From: Gnetum montanum
Taxonomy: Eukaryota > Streptophyta > Gnetopsida > Gnetales > Gnetaceae
Direction: 5' to 3'
Length of the DNA stretch: 64,000 nucleotides
Assembly: GCA_015680685.1 (NCBI GenBank)
Contig: MNCI01014516.1
Coordinates: 62,001-126,000 of the forward strand
Numbering within the stretch: the first letter of the stretch is position 1; the number at the start of each line of letters is the position of its first letter. Below are positions 1-10,662 of the stretch, piece by piece. The notes below the pieces were generated by a model. The model made no database searches. It had not been told where the DNA came from and saw nothing but the letters and a program-made list of their open reading frames with translations. A program made the position numbers and the translations under genes.

Positions 1-1623
1 TAAGGTTACCGCAGGAGGTGATCCTGAGAACTGAAAAGAGAATTCAGAGGCTGAAGATGGAATTGGAGGAGCAGTTGGCTTGTCTTTTGCTATAGGTGTA
101 CTACTAGAGCCTTCTAGACGTTCTAATTTTCTATAAATTAAACCGGAATTTAAATCTGTATTTAAATTTAAATTATACATTCCGTCAAGAACACTCATCT
201 GAGTTCTATTACTATACACCAGATCATTCAAAGTTGTATTTGTCCAGTTAAGCACACAAATCGTATCGGATGGTTTTTCAGATGCTTTCTTTGTATGTAA
301 TGTATAAACGTGCTCAGAAGGTTCCCCTTCGACAGCTGTTTGGACAAATTCATGTTTGCGTTGAGTTTTTTCAGTAGACGCAAGACGATCTTGGTGTTGT
401 GTAAATGGATTGTCAGACAAAGTATTCATTTCTATACTACATGTTTTTAATAAAGCATCACATTCTATACAGTGATACTTGCTATCTATTTCTTTGAGTA
501 TCCTGTGTTGGCAGGAAGGATCTCCTGAAGATTTCTGAAAAAGCGTGGATTTTACAGAAGATACGATAGAATCATCATCTGAACTATCGGGATCAACTTC
601 TATAATTTTTGCCTTTTCCTTTTTCTTCAATCTTTCCATCTCTAGATGCAAGGTATCAGATTTTCTCATGGATTGGGAAAGTTGGGCTTGTAAGGCTAGG
701 ATGGTATTTTGTAAGAGTGCTAGATCTGGTTTTTCCTCTGGCTTAGGTATTTGTGGTTGTTCATGGATTGTTAAAGGTTTTTGGAACAGCTTTGGCTTTG
801 ATTTTTTATGTAGATGATCCAGAGGATCAATATCAGTGAATTTAGGAGGTAACAGATTGACTTTATAACGGCGTTTTGTCGGTAAACCCCGTTTCTTTTC
901 TAAGCGAAAATAATAATCAATCATGTTGGTCAGATCGGGGTATTGATGATGGATCGGAAGATCCTCAGTATCGATCTCTACTCCATATTCGATATCGCTG
1001 GATCCTACTTGAACCTTTTGTTGGTTGTAAGGATACAAGGTTTTTATAGCAGTACTATTAAACACTTTAAACATTAATCTAGTGGAAATAGTTGCGTAAA
1101 TAGATCTAGGAAGCATATCAACGGGCAGGTAAACGATGATCATTAAGGATTTATACAGATGTGGATCGTGTAGAGATAAGGTGAAGTTTGGAATAGTAAC
1201 GATCACAGCGTCTGAGGCTAAGGTCCCTTTTGCCTGAGTAATAATGGCTTCTTCGAAAGTTTTAAATCTACGATCTATAACCGCTATCCAGTAAGGAGCT
1301 TGTAGACGATAATTAAAATGAGGGTGCAAGACTATAGCTAATTTAGCTAAATGTATATAATGAAAACCGTTTTTAATCCAAGTTGCTACCTCTGGTTCTG
1401 TAAAGAAGGAAAGGGCAACTGGGCGTAGACCACTACCAAATATTTCTAAATCACACTCAGAATAATGCATTTCTTTCCAAGACTCGACTAACTGTAAACA
1501 AGATTTATCATATATTTCTGTTCGCTTGGGAACAGGTAAAGGACTACTACCATTAGATGTAGAACAATATTCGGAAATTCGGGTGAAGTGAGCATTACCC
1601 GTCATTTGCGATGCATCTTCCAT
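1..1623 (-). CDS. Caulimovirid-like polyprotein, N-terminal part with 30K movement protein domain (partial)
   Basis: A single open frame of 541 codons runs from an ATG at 1623 to the window edge with no stop. Residues about 40-200 have the layout of the 30K-superfamily movement protein of plant pararetroviruses, which modifies plasmodesmata for cell-to-cell spread: a short hydrophobic beta region, an invariant-type Asp at residue 117 (VIDRRF), an AII strand, then PNF (145-147) and LSLHDPHL. Residues about 300-340 look like a coiled coil, followed by an acidic stretch (343-352). A Cys/His cluster (C371, H373, H384, C385, C388) could bind zinc. In the family, coat, protease, reverse transcriptase and RNase H would follow; they would lie left of position 1. 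Unlike everything else in the window the frame is undecayed and CpG-containing. The family assignment is from motif pattern only; a domesticated host gene or a retrotransposon that acquired this domain are alternatives. Confidence 0.72.
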   Translation of the reverse strand, partial: MEDASQMTGNAHFTRISEYCSTSNGSSPLPVPKRTEIYDKSCLQLVESWKEMHYSECDLEIFGSGLRPVALSFFTEPEVATWIKNGFHYIHLAKLAIVLHPHFNYRLQAPYWIAVIDRRFKTFEEAIITQAKGTLASDAVIVTIPNFTLSLHDPHLYKSLMIIVYLPVDMLPRSIYATISTRLMFKVFNSTAIKTLYPYNQQKVQVGSSDIEYGVEIDTEDLPIHHQYPDLTNMIDYYFRLEKKRGLPTKRRYKVNLLPPKFTDIDPLDHLHKKSKPKLFQKPLTIHEQPQIPKPEEKPDLALLQNTILALQAQLSQSMRKSDTLHLEMERLKKKEKAKIIEVDPDSSDDDSIVSSVKSTLFQKSSGDPSCQHRILKEIDSKYHCIECDALLKTCSIEMNTLSDNPFTQHQDRLASTEKTQRKHEFVQTAVEGEPSEHVYTLHTKKASEKPSDTICVLNWTNTTLNDLVYSNRTQMSVLDGMYNLNLNTDLNSGLIYRKLERLEGSSSTPIAKDKPTAPPIPSSASEFSFQFSGSPPAVTL

Positions 1624-1755
1624 TGCTGCGGATGTGTTGCGAGGAACGTGGTTGGGGATTGCCTCACGGCGCGGCTAACTCTAACGCCTGACCTCGGCTA
1701 AGCGATGCGCGACTTACTTTCGGCGATCTGTCCGTGCTGTATGGTGATGTTGTTC
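1624..1755 (-). other. CpG-rich leader upstream of the viral-type frame
   Basis: About 130 bases directly upstream of the ATG at 1623 are GC- and CpG-rich (for example GCGCGG, GCGATGCGCG on the plus strand), in sharp contrast to the AT-rich sequence from about 1,756 on. It contains no upstream ATG on the minus strand and shows a perfect splice-donor-like word, AAAGTAAGT. I infer that it is the untranslated leader or the edge of the inserted sequence; the abrupt composition change near 1,755 marks the likely insertion boundary. No primer-binding site was recognised. Confidence 0.45.
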
Positions 1756-2538
1756 AACCAAGCTACCCTCAAATGCCTAAAATAAGAGCCTAAAAGCCTT
1801 TAAACCATACAGCCTTAACACCCTAGAATGTACTAACCACCCTAGATTTGACCTTGACAATAAAACCCAATAAAGGTTTCACTCCAAAAAAATGAAAAAG
1901 GGAGAAAATGCTAAGAAATCCAAGAGGCCAATGTAGCCTAAAGAAAAACCAGTGGCTTCAAAAATAAAGGAAAAGAGCCTAGTGACTGAAGAAGGCCAAG
2001 GATGGAGTGTTGGTTCCTCTAAAACATCATTGAGTAATCAACAATTTGAGCATAAAGCATGTACATCATTTTAGAAGATTCAAATGTTTTAGCCATGACT
2101 TTGCCATGACGTCAACATTTACAATTATTTGTTAGCCCATGCAACCATTTTCCTATAGCCAACATCTCATCCCACAATCTTGACAATCTATTGTGACCCT
2201 ATTTCATGATTGTGAGTACTCCTTTGCAAGATTCAGAAATTACCAAATCAAGTGTGAAGAGAAAGCATTGATGATAAACCTATGGTGATGTTTTGCATTC
2301 TTTGTTAATGTCTCTCATTTTAGTTCTCAAAACATCAACAAAGTGGAGCTAATGAAACATCCCAAGGAAAATTCATGGTGAGGCCCATAGCCAAAATTAT
2401 TTGTAATTTGGTGGAAAAATAAAGACATATACAATTTCCTTAGTTTCACCAAAATCGTGCATTATGGCCTTGTATTACAAGAATTGAAGGTAGTTTTTAA
2501 TGTAAAATATGAGATATGTATGGGAATTTGTTACTTTG
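1756..2538. other. Spacer, possible decayed coding remnant
   Basis: AT-rich sequence without a gene. Between about 1,890 and 2,070 the plus strand reads as a Lys-rich frame broken by few stops (one TAG explainable as a decayed CAG), which may be a remnant of a retroelement or gene. Nothing else recognisable. Confidence 0.3.
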
Positions 2539-3865
2539 TTGTCACACCCAAAAATTTTACTTAAGATAATCTATAATTAAATTACACATAACTTAATATC
2601 TATGACATGTGATGTCCTAATGCTTATAATTTAAGAAAATAAATCTTCATAAGTGTTATAAAACTTAACCCAATGTGCATGGTAAAGCATAAATTTACAT
2701 TTAAGTGCTTAAAATAATAATTTTAATAACCATAAACTAAAGTTGATAATTAAATCTCATAGGTCATGACAAAACCATAATCTCAAGAAGAGTTGATAAT
2801 AAACATCAATACAACTATCTAAGTACATCATGTCCAACGTAACCTAGTCTCAAAGGAAAACTAAATCTAAAGGTAATGAAGAAACTTCATTGATCATGTT
2901 CTATTACCATCAAGCTTCTAGCTCTTGCCACCTCAATATGCATGCAAATATATAAGAAGGATTATAAACCTACTAGTAGAGCCAAGCACCTTGGTACATT
3001 TGGAATAAGCTATAAGATGGAATCGCATGCTACACAAGAAGCCACCTTAAGTTTCATGAGATTAGATGCCATAATCAATTCTAAAATACCATGATATCCT
3101 CAAAATGGCAAGAAATATATTAATTGATAATGTTCTTGAAATCAACCACTTATAATAACTAGTTGGCACACAAAGATCTCACCTATCTTAGATGTTGTTA
3201 GTGATCCTTTTTAAGGATTAGTTGACCAAACCTAATTTGATCTTGGATGAATCGATTCTAGAAGTAATCCCATGTGGCTCACCTACTTCTATCATTTTGA
3301 ATTATGAAACTTGCCATGCGAACAATTACAAGTGACATTAATATGATTGGCTAAATAGTCCTCCCACAATGCTTGCTTATTATCACAATTTGTGAACAAT
3401 CACAAATATTGTGGATTAACTATGGCAATTAATCCTACCCTTCACAGTGCCTATCCATTAACAAAAAAGCCAAGATACCTGGGGTACAATCATAGGTGAC
3501 ATGGATCAAGTACTAGAGCCCAACCTATACTCTTCATAATGCCTATATATTGATCTCATCAAATGAATAATCAAAATGTTGAATTATCTGAAAAATGCAT
3601 GATCTTGAATCCAAAAGCTTAGGAATGGATCAAAGGATAAAAGAATGAGGTGAAATGACAAAAAAATTAGCAAATTACAAATTGACCATGACTTGTTAGA
3701 AGAATTGGAACATTGATCATGACTAGTGGTTAGGTATTGATAAAGACCATGATATTGCCATAACCTATGGAACATGCTGCTATCCATTTGTGCTAGACCA
3801 TAATCCATGATTAGTGTTGCAATTGGAAAAATTGATTGTAGGAAAATCAAGAGATCTAGCATAGT
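2539..3865 (+). repeat. Possible LTR-like sequence starting TGTCACACCC
   Basis: At 2,539 the plus strand reads TGTCACACCC, the type of 5' end common in plant gypsy LTRs (TGTNACACCC). The following 1.3 kb is AT-rich, non-coding and carries CATGAC-type words near 3,680-3,790 that recur elsewhere in the window. No partner copy with matching ends was identified, so this is a tentative truncated or solo LTR. Confidence 0.25.
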
Positions 3866-4245
3866 GGCCTCAACCTAGAATCCCTAGGGCCTCCAAGAAA
3901 TGGGATTCTAGGTGCTCTAGATGGTTTTGTAGATCACCGAGTGACTTACAAAATACAAAATGAATAATGTAAAAATAAGGAAAATGCATTTATGAAAATC
4001 ACAAGAAAAATAAATTGCACACAATCTAAAATTCAAAACTCTCATTGAAGCTAATGTGATCTACTCCACAATCTAGATACTAGGCTACTCTTGATGGTTT
4101 TGAATCTCGTTTGTTGAAACTATAGATCTATAGCTTGGATCACTATTGAGGGGTGAGAAAATTAAGAAATATGGCTACTAGATTGTTCTAGCTTGGGGGT
4201 TGGGAGTCCTAGAAATGTAGCATTGACAAAAGAAATCTAGTGTGG
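3866..4245 (-). repeat. Direct repeat, left copy (LTR-like) of the gag-protease element
   Basis: This stretch aligns by eye with 14,760-15,245: shared blocks include CTAGGGCCTCCAAGAAATG, GATGTGAT, GATCTAGACACTA-type text and GTAGCATTGACA-type text, in the same order and orientation, with one indel of about 100 bases present only in the right copy. As the two copies bracket a minus-strand gag-protease gene, this one would be the 3' LTR. Exact LTR ends, poly-purine tract and target duplication were not found. Confidence 0.5.
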
Positions 4246-6216
4246 ATGCATGAGAGTTAAGGTTTGGTCATGGATTTAAGTATTTAAGGGATTAAAACCC
4301 AATTTTGATGCAATTTTTAGGCCAAAAGGAAGGGCATATAGTGGGGCCCAAAACCTAAAAAGTTTAAAATTTGAAAATTAAAGTTATTTCCCATCCATCC
4401 TAGGGTAGAAGATACTTTCCCCACTTTTCACTTCAGTGAGCTTGGAGTTACGGTGCACTACATGGGCAACTGGGGTTTAGAGGTGGGTGTTTAGGTTTTG
4501 GTGGAGTTTTTATTTTCAAATTTTGTAAGTTTTGATCAAAACTCCATTTTTCACAAATATCACATTTGGAGAGAGACCAAGTAGATATTTCCTATTTCAA
4601 AGAGCATCAATCTCCAATGTGGAAGCCTCCAATCTTACTTGCAACCATTGTTGAACCTCCATTTTTCCAAGATATCAACAATTCTTAGTGTTGGTGCAAC
4701 AACTATGGCATCCAAGTATCATGGAGGGAATAGATAAATTCCAAGAATTTAGAAGGCATATGAGCATGCTATTGATTTTTTAGAGCTTCCTAGACCCATT
4801 TCAATTTAGGCTTCATCCATGGCTACTTCAAAGTAGGCAATTCTAACCATTTTTTTCATTAGTTTCTAGTCATTTTTCTTGCTTTTCTTGCCATATGTGG
4901 GGTTTTTTTCTTCAGATCTACACTGATAGAGTGGGTAAAATGAAATCATGATGAAATTCCATCTCTTATTTTGACCATTTCTACATAGATCTATGGTTTT
5001 TTTTGTTTTGGATTTATGAATTAGGCTTTATGGATTTTAAGCTTTTTTGGTGATTTTTTCATGAAGAAAAGAAAATAAAGTTATGTATTTTTTAATAAGA
5101 AAATAGTTGTATACATTTAACATTTCATATTATGGGTTTGTAGGCCTGCATTTAATCTTTCCAATGGCTATTTCCCATTCAATTTGGGTTAATAAAGACG
5201 AAGTTATGGCTATTTTCATGAGGTCATGTAGTTAGGTTTTTAATGCTATTTTTTATAGAATTCAATGTAGACTCATGAATTATCTTCTAAGTAAACGACA
5301 ATGGTTTTGGCTACTTTTTGGTTATCTATGGGTGGATCTTGACTTTATCTTTCCAGTGGAGGTGGAATTACCCATTTTTATTAGAAATGAAATTTTAATG
5401 AATTTTTCATTAGGCTTATGTCAAAAAGGGGTTTGTGCAATTTTCAAATTTTTATCCAAATTAATGAATTTTTTTTGAATGAATGGAAATGATTTTGAAT
5501 TTTTGTTAGGTGTAAATGTTTAGGGATTGATTCAATCTTTCAAATGGTGGTGAAATCACTCTGTTTGGAGCTCAAATGAATTTTTGATGAATTTTCTCCC
5601 AACACTATGCAAAAAGGGGGTTAATGGCGATGGTTATTGTTTTTGCTAGTTTTGGCTTTGCTTGATGTAAATGTGGTTATATATTTATGGTTTTAATGGC
5701 TATGGCTGGAAGGTTCATGATTTTAGTATTTGTTCCATTGGTGAATCACTAAAATTGAAGCCCAAATCGAGTTTCAATAAATTTTTGCTTATGGTTGTGT
5801 CAATATGGTTAAATTTTGGTTGTAGCACTTTACCCCTTTGGAGATGGATGTGACTGCCATGTGTAGAGGCTTCTCTTTTCAACTTGCATGAATTTGGGGA
5901 TGGTCTTAAATTTTTTTAATGCCCTAAATTTTTTTAAAGGATACAAGTAATTTTTTTCTATTTTTGGTAGTGTTTATAGTAATGGCCATTTTCTAGATTT
6001 GAAATTTGGCTATGTGTCAACTTGTTGTGCTATCTAGGCTATAATGGTTTGGATATGATGTATAAGGCTATGGATGGTTGGAATTACATTGGCATGAATT
6101 CCTTAATCAAATTTGGATAAACACCTTAGATATTTTTATGAAGGATAATTTAACCCCTCAGTAGGATGTTTTTACCAACTTGTTAAGAAGTTTCAATCAA
6201 TCCTAATATTTTTCCT
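4246..6216. other. Non-coding AT-rich spacer upstream of the antisense gene
   Basis: No convincing coding frame on either strand; the short open frames here look random. If the direct repeats are element ends, this 2 kb lies inside the element, 5' of the plus-strand spliced gene, and is where its promoter would sit. The words TTTTTTAATAAG and many T-runs are present but no promoter can be assigned. Confidence 0.4.
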
Positions 6217-9200
6217 TTGCCATGTAGGGTCTTTTTGAATTTCCTCCTTATCATTGTGATGTTAATGAGCATTCTATGCTACATTGTCCACCCCAAGGCA
6301 TATACCCCTCTACCTGATATGACCTTTGATAATGTGTCACTATGGTTCTTGCTAGGGGCAAGGGAATCCCTTGCCTACAACCTTCAAGATTTCAGTGTAA
6401 TGCTATGGTCACACTTGTCTATGGATGTGGCTAAGATCATAGTAGAGACTCTAATGCCTTAGGCATTCGATCTGGTTGCTAGATTTATTATTGAAAACCC
6501 ACCTCCTAAGACAGTAGGGGGAACTATAGACATGATCAGTCCACACTGCCTCACAAATATATAGACTATGCCAAAGTATAGTTAATATAATGCTAACAAT
6601 ACTCTAATGGTGTCACATAGATCCCACACATTGTTCCAAAACTTGTCTAGCATGGTGTACCATCTACAAGGGTAAGCATGGTTATAATATTTTTATTTTT
6701 TGGATTTATTTGCTAAACTACCTTTTCTAACTTTGTTGGTTTTGTGAACCTCTTGCAAGTATAGGATCAGTGATCAAGGATTGATCACTAATGATCAAAC
6801 CTTGGTGATGGCTCAAACTACCTTAGATGTATTTACTAAGGGGATCTAGATTAGAACTGTTGTGTATCAACAGTTAAGATGGGATGTTGATGTATACACT
6901 AGTAGATGAATGTTGTCTACGAGAAGTGTCTAGATGAGAGGACAATACACAATTGGTGAGTGGGCTCCAAGAGCTCCTTAAATTAGACCTTGATAGTTGA
7001 TACCTCTGCTCAAACCACATCAAGGAAGAAGAAAGGTGAACATAAATGCTATAGCTCCTAATGTTCTATGGTTATGAAAATTTCAAGTGTTGTATTGTTT
7101 TAACGAGTTATTAAATTTTCTTATGTTGATGCTAAGCATTGGTTGTTGTCTTGAAAGACCCTCAACGTCTATTGATGTCACTTTACCACTTGTAGAACAT
7201 CATGAGGATACTCTCATCCTAACGTTTGGTGAGGTGATACTAGCACAGGAGTGGATGAGGGGATAGATGACTTGGCACATTCAAGCAAATAATTAGCATG
7301 TGGGTTTTCTTGATTTGTTTATGGCACCTATGCTTGCTATAGAGATGCTAAACATCATCAAATCCTTCAATGAAGAAGCCAATCACTTCTACACCATCAT
7401 ATGAGGTATGTTGATTACAATATCCATCAATGGAAGCACCTTTTGCAACTTGTTTAGTATCCTCATTGATAGGGAAAATGTTTGCATAAGAATAGTAAAG
7501 GAAGTAGGCCATCATGAGGAAGTTTTGGAATGGCTTGGTGCTAGCATGGGCTAGTTTGGAATTTCCATGAAAAACTTCATGAACCTTGACCCAAAGGATT
7601 CATATCCTTTGTTTATATCCCATGCATTTCCTAAAATATTGTCAAAAAAGAAGCTAATCAGAATTTTGTAGGGGTGCACATTTAAGAAAGTCCTAATAGA
7701 TGGCATCAAGCTCCATTGGGTGGCTGCTTTGGCTATTGTACATTAGGATGAGATCCTCAAACTCTGTCACGACACATCTACCATAATCCACATGTATTTT
7801 TCATTTTTTGCACATTACTTGAAGAGTTTTGGAAAGTTCTTAGTGGTGTGAAGGAATGGGTAATGGGTTGCCGACCTAGACCAACTTTTTAAGCCTTGGA
7901 TAAGGCACATTCATCCAATGGTGTAGGCCTAAAACAACACTAGAGGGGATGGAGGATTCAATGTCCATTACCATCAAGGGTTTTGGTTCTATACAGTGCA
8001 AATCCCTTGACAGCTTATAGGAGAAACCATTCATGATCCTAGTGAGCATCTTGGAGGTCAAGCGATGAAACAGAAAAGCCAAAGGGGAAGCTAGGACCAA
8101 GGTTAAGAGGGCCATAGAGGAACCACCATTAGCATTAGACTAGCCTACCCCAAAGAATCTTATGTTTAAGCTTAAGTCATCATAGTAGGTGGTCACAAGT
8201 AAGATTTATTTATGTTTTGATTATCCTATGTTTTAAAGTTTTATGACTACATTATGGATTCTAGTGCTAATTATTTTCTATGTGCTATGATTGTAGATAA
8301 GCATCAGGTCATGGTAGCCCAAGCTACCATGAAGGAGGATGCATAGAGACATGTAGTTGCTATAGCTAAGGAGGAAAAAAGGCATGTAGAGGAGGCACTC
8401 TTATAGTAGCATGAGGTTGAAGGGTTTGCCAGTGTTCACCTTATTTGGTAAGGCAATACCAGGCACATCCCCCATCATCATCCAAGAGGAAGAAGTGAAA
8501 GAGCCAGGTATGCACATGCCTTAACGCTTCTTGTTATATCCTATTGCTTTAAGTTTGGTTTTCATCCTAACCATTTGATGATTGTTATGGTTATAGTAGT
8601 TTCTAATTCATCAATTTAGGTCCCTATCCCTAAGTTTCATGCAAAGCCATGGGTAGAGGTCCAAGACAAGGTAGAATTGATGCATGGGATGGCTAAGGAC
8701 ATCAATGACTAGTTGCATCAGGTTACACCTAAGATAGGTAAGGACTTTTTTTCACTTTTTAGTTATTTTGCTATGTCCTATAGGTTTTATGTTATGTCTA
8801 TAATTTTATGATTATGTAGTGCCTTCTATGGCATGGGACCCTAACCAAGACATGGAGATTGACTCCTTGTCAAAGCTTCCCTTTGATTTCTCTAGTGTGC
8901 TCTTGAATTTATAAGAGATTACTACTAATCTAGAAATGTTGTGTGCCAACACTTCATGGGAGTTAGAGAGGTCCAACGAATCCCTATGGAAGTAGGTTAT
9001 GGACTTAAGGGAGAAAACTCAATGGCAAGAGAAGATGATCAAAGAGCTTAAGGATTGCAAGGCCTTTATGGAAGGCCAAATGACTAACTTAGGGGAATTG
9101 TAGATCAAAGAGATCACGTGGATACACTACTAGCATTCCATCAAGGACAAAGTAGTGCTCTCATGCGAGATGGTAAAATAATAGTTGCAGATCAACCTTA

Positions 9201-9826
9201 TCTTTGAGAAGGTTGAGGATTTGAATGATAATTATGTTTAGGTTCTAGAGTGAGGTAGGAAACAAAAGGACCATAAGAGATATTATAAAGATGATTGTGA
9301 GGCCAGCATGAAGTGGCTCAAAGAGGAGTAAGGTGAATGGCACAAGAGAGAGCTATTCATTTAGGGGATCTAGGTAGATATTTCCTATCAACTCTTTGAG
9401 AGTATTCACATGGTGGAGAAATCCCCCACTTCTCAGATTACCATTGTTGTAGGTGAGACCTCTGTAGCTACTATTAAGTAGGAGCCACCTACTTGGATAA
9501 TAGTAGATAGGATTGGCATCCTCATTGGCATTGATATTTGGGATATTGATTGGGTCAATATGATAGAGAATTAGATCCTCCATCATTTGGAGGATGGACC
9601 TCCACATCTACTCTTAGAAGTTATGGAGCTAGAGCCCCCATAGGTTTGATGCCTTTTATGTTTTAGTTTTTCTTTTAAGTTATGGTTTTTGCTATTGGTT
9701 ACTAACTAGCTATGTGTTGTTGTATTTCAGGCATTAGGAGACATCAACAACCCTAGTGGCAAGGGTGGGAATGATCCATCACTTCCTCCTCTAGATACCC
9801 TTTAGCATCCATCCACCTCTTATTGA
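6217..9826 (+). pseudogene. Decayed spliced gene carried antisense in a gag-protease LTR element
   Basis: A plus-strand gene of unknown function opposite to the gag gene. Exon frames: 6,217-6,671, 6,765-7,035, about 7,150-8,198, 8,297-8,507, 8,620-8,737, 8,820-9,643 and 9,731-9,826 (TGA). Introns are short, AT-rich and GT-AG: 6,672-6,764, 8,199-8,296, 8,508-8,619, 8,738-8,819 and 9,644-9,730, plus one from 7,036 with unclear acceptor. The last has a perfect TACTAAC branch point 24 bases before its TTTCAG acceptor. Many in-frame stops are TAG where CAG fits. Exon 3 reads as a long globular helical protein; exons 4 and 6 are rich in Lys/Glu/Gln heptad-like text, probably coiled coil. The 3' end converges on the protease gene. 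I recognise no family. The position resembles the antisense ORFs known in some Tat-lineage elements (Grande, Retand), but presence of introns and absence of pol are unusual. The exon 4/5 junction is off by one base, suggesting an indel. Confidence 0.6.
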
Positions 9827-10662
9827 CTATTTTTTTAATTTTTATGTTCATGGCTATTTTTAGCCAAGACTATGTTATAGATGGTTTCTATTATTTTTTG
9901 GAAATTTTGCCACATAGTGTAACCATTGATACATATGTTATAGACATTTTAAATTTAAATCTTTGGTTTCATTTTTGACTTTATATGTTGTTCTGGTAAA
10001 TGTTGTAAATGTTAAAAATGTTGTGAATGGGTATGTTGACATTTTTAATTATAAAATTAACTGGCTAATTGATGCGCTAATAGGATAAACAAAAAATATA
10101 ATAAAAAAGACATTTGCCAGTTTTAGGCCATGGTAGGCATATGTTGTATTTTTTTGCTAGTTTAAGGTCATGGTGGGCCATGTTATGTGATTGTTTTTGC
10201 TAGTTTAAGGTGATGGCAGGCCATATTACCTAATTAAAGTCTTAGTGAGCAAATGTTGAAGGGAAACTTATATTTTTTTGATGATATTATGTTTTAAATT
10301 TTTAATGATTTTTTAGTTTATATCATGCTAAACAAAGAAAATGTCAAAAGAATTAAGGCTATAATAAATAAAAATGCAAATAAAATAAACTCTTAGGCTA
10401 TATGCACAAATAGTAAAATAAAACCTAAGAAAAAAGGTAATAACTTGTCAACAAAGAAAACTTAGGCTAAATGGTTATGATACAAATGGCTATAAAGGTC
10501 ATAAGATCACAACCTGAAAAGGAGTAAGACTGCATGTTACTTATGTAGGCTCTTCCTAATCTTTGAACCATTAGGATATGTATAATTCCTTATCTGCATA
10601 AGTTTGTACATACCAACCCCTTCATTGATGATGTTAAAGGGTAGTTCATCCCATGACATATT
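9827..10662. other. Convergent 3' spacer between antisense gene and gag-protease gene
   Basis: AT-rich, non-coding. It separates the 3' ends of two convergent decayed genes and would hold both polyadenylation regions. It contains a small tandem repeat at 10,111-10,224, listed separately. Confidence 0.5.
10111..10224 (+). repeat. Tandem repeat, three units of about 43 bases
   Basis: Three successive versions of TTTGCTAGTTTAAGGTCATGG followed by a GGCCAT-type tail begin at about 10,111, 10,153 and 10,195. The copies differ by transitions and small indels. It lies between the two convergent genes. Confidence 0.7.

Noticed and set aside
545-817. 90-codon plus-strand open frame
   Set aside because: It lies fully opposite the 541-codon minus-strand frame and has no motif; it is a shadow.
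3584-3862. 92-codon minus-strand open frame
   Set aside because: Hydrophobic random-looking text in LTR-like sequence; no domain or homologous copy in frame.
5275-5853. Two plus-strand open frames
   Set aside because: Phe/Leu-rich translations of T-rich DNA without motifs; they look like chance frames.
10111-10224. Repeat with spacers as a CRISPR-like array
   Set aside because: Three degenerate contiguous units without true spacers, in a eukaryotic transposon context.
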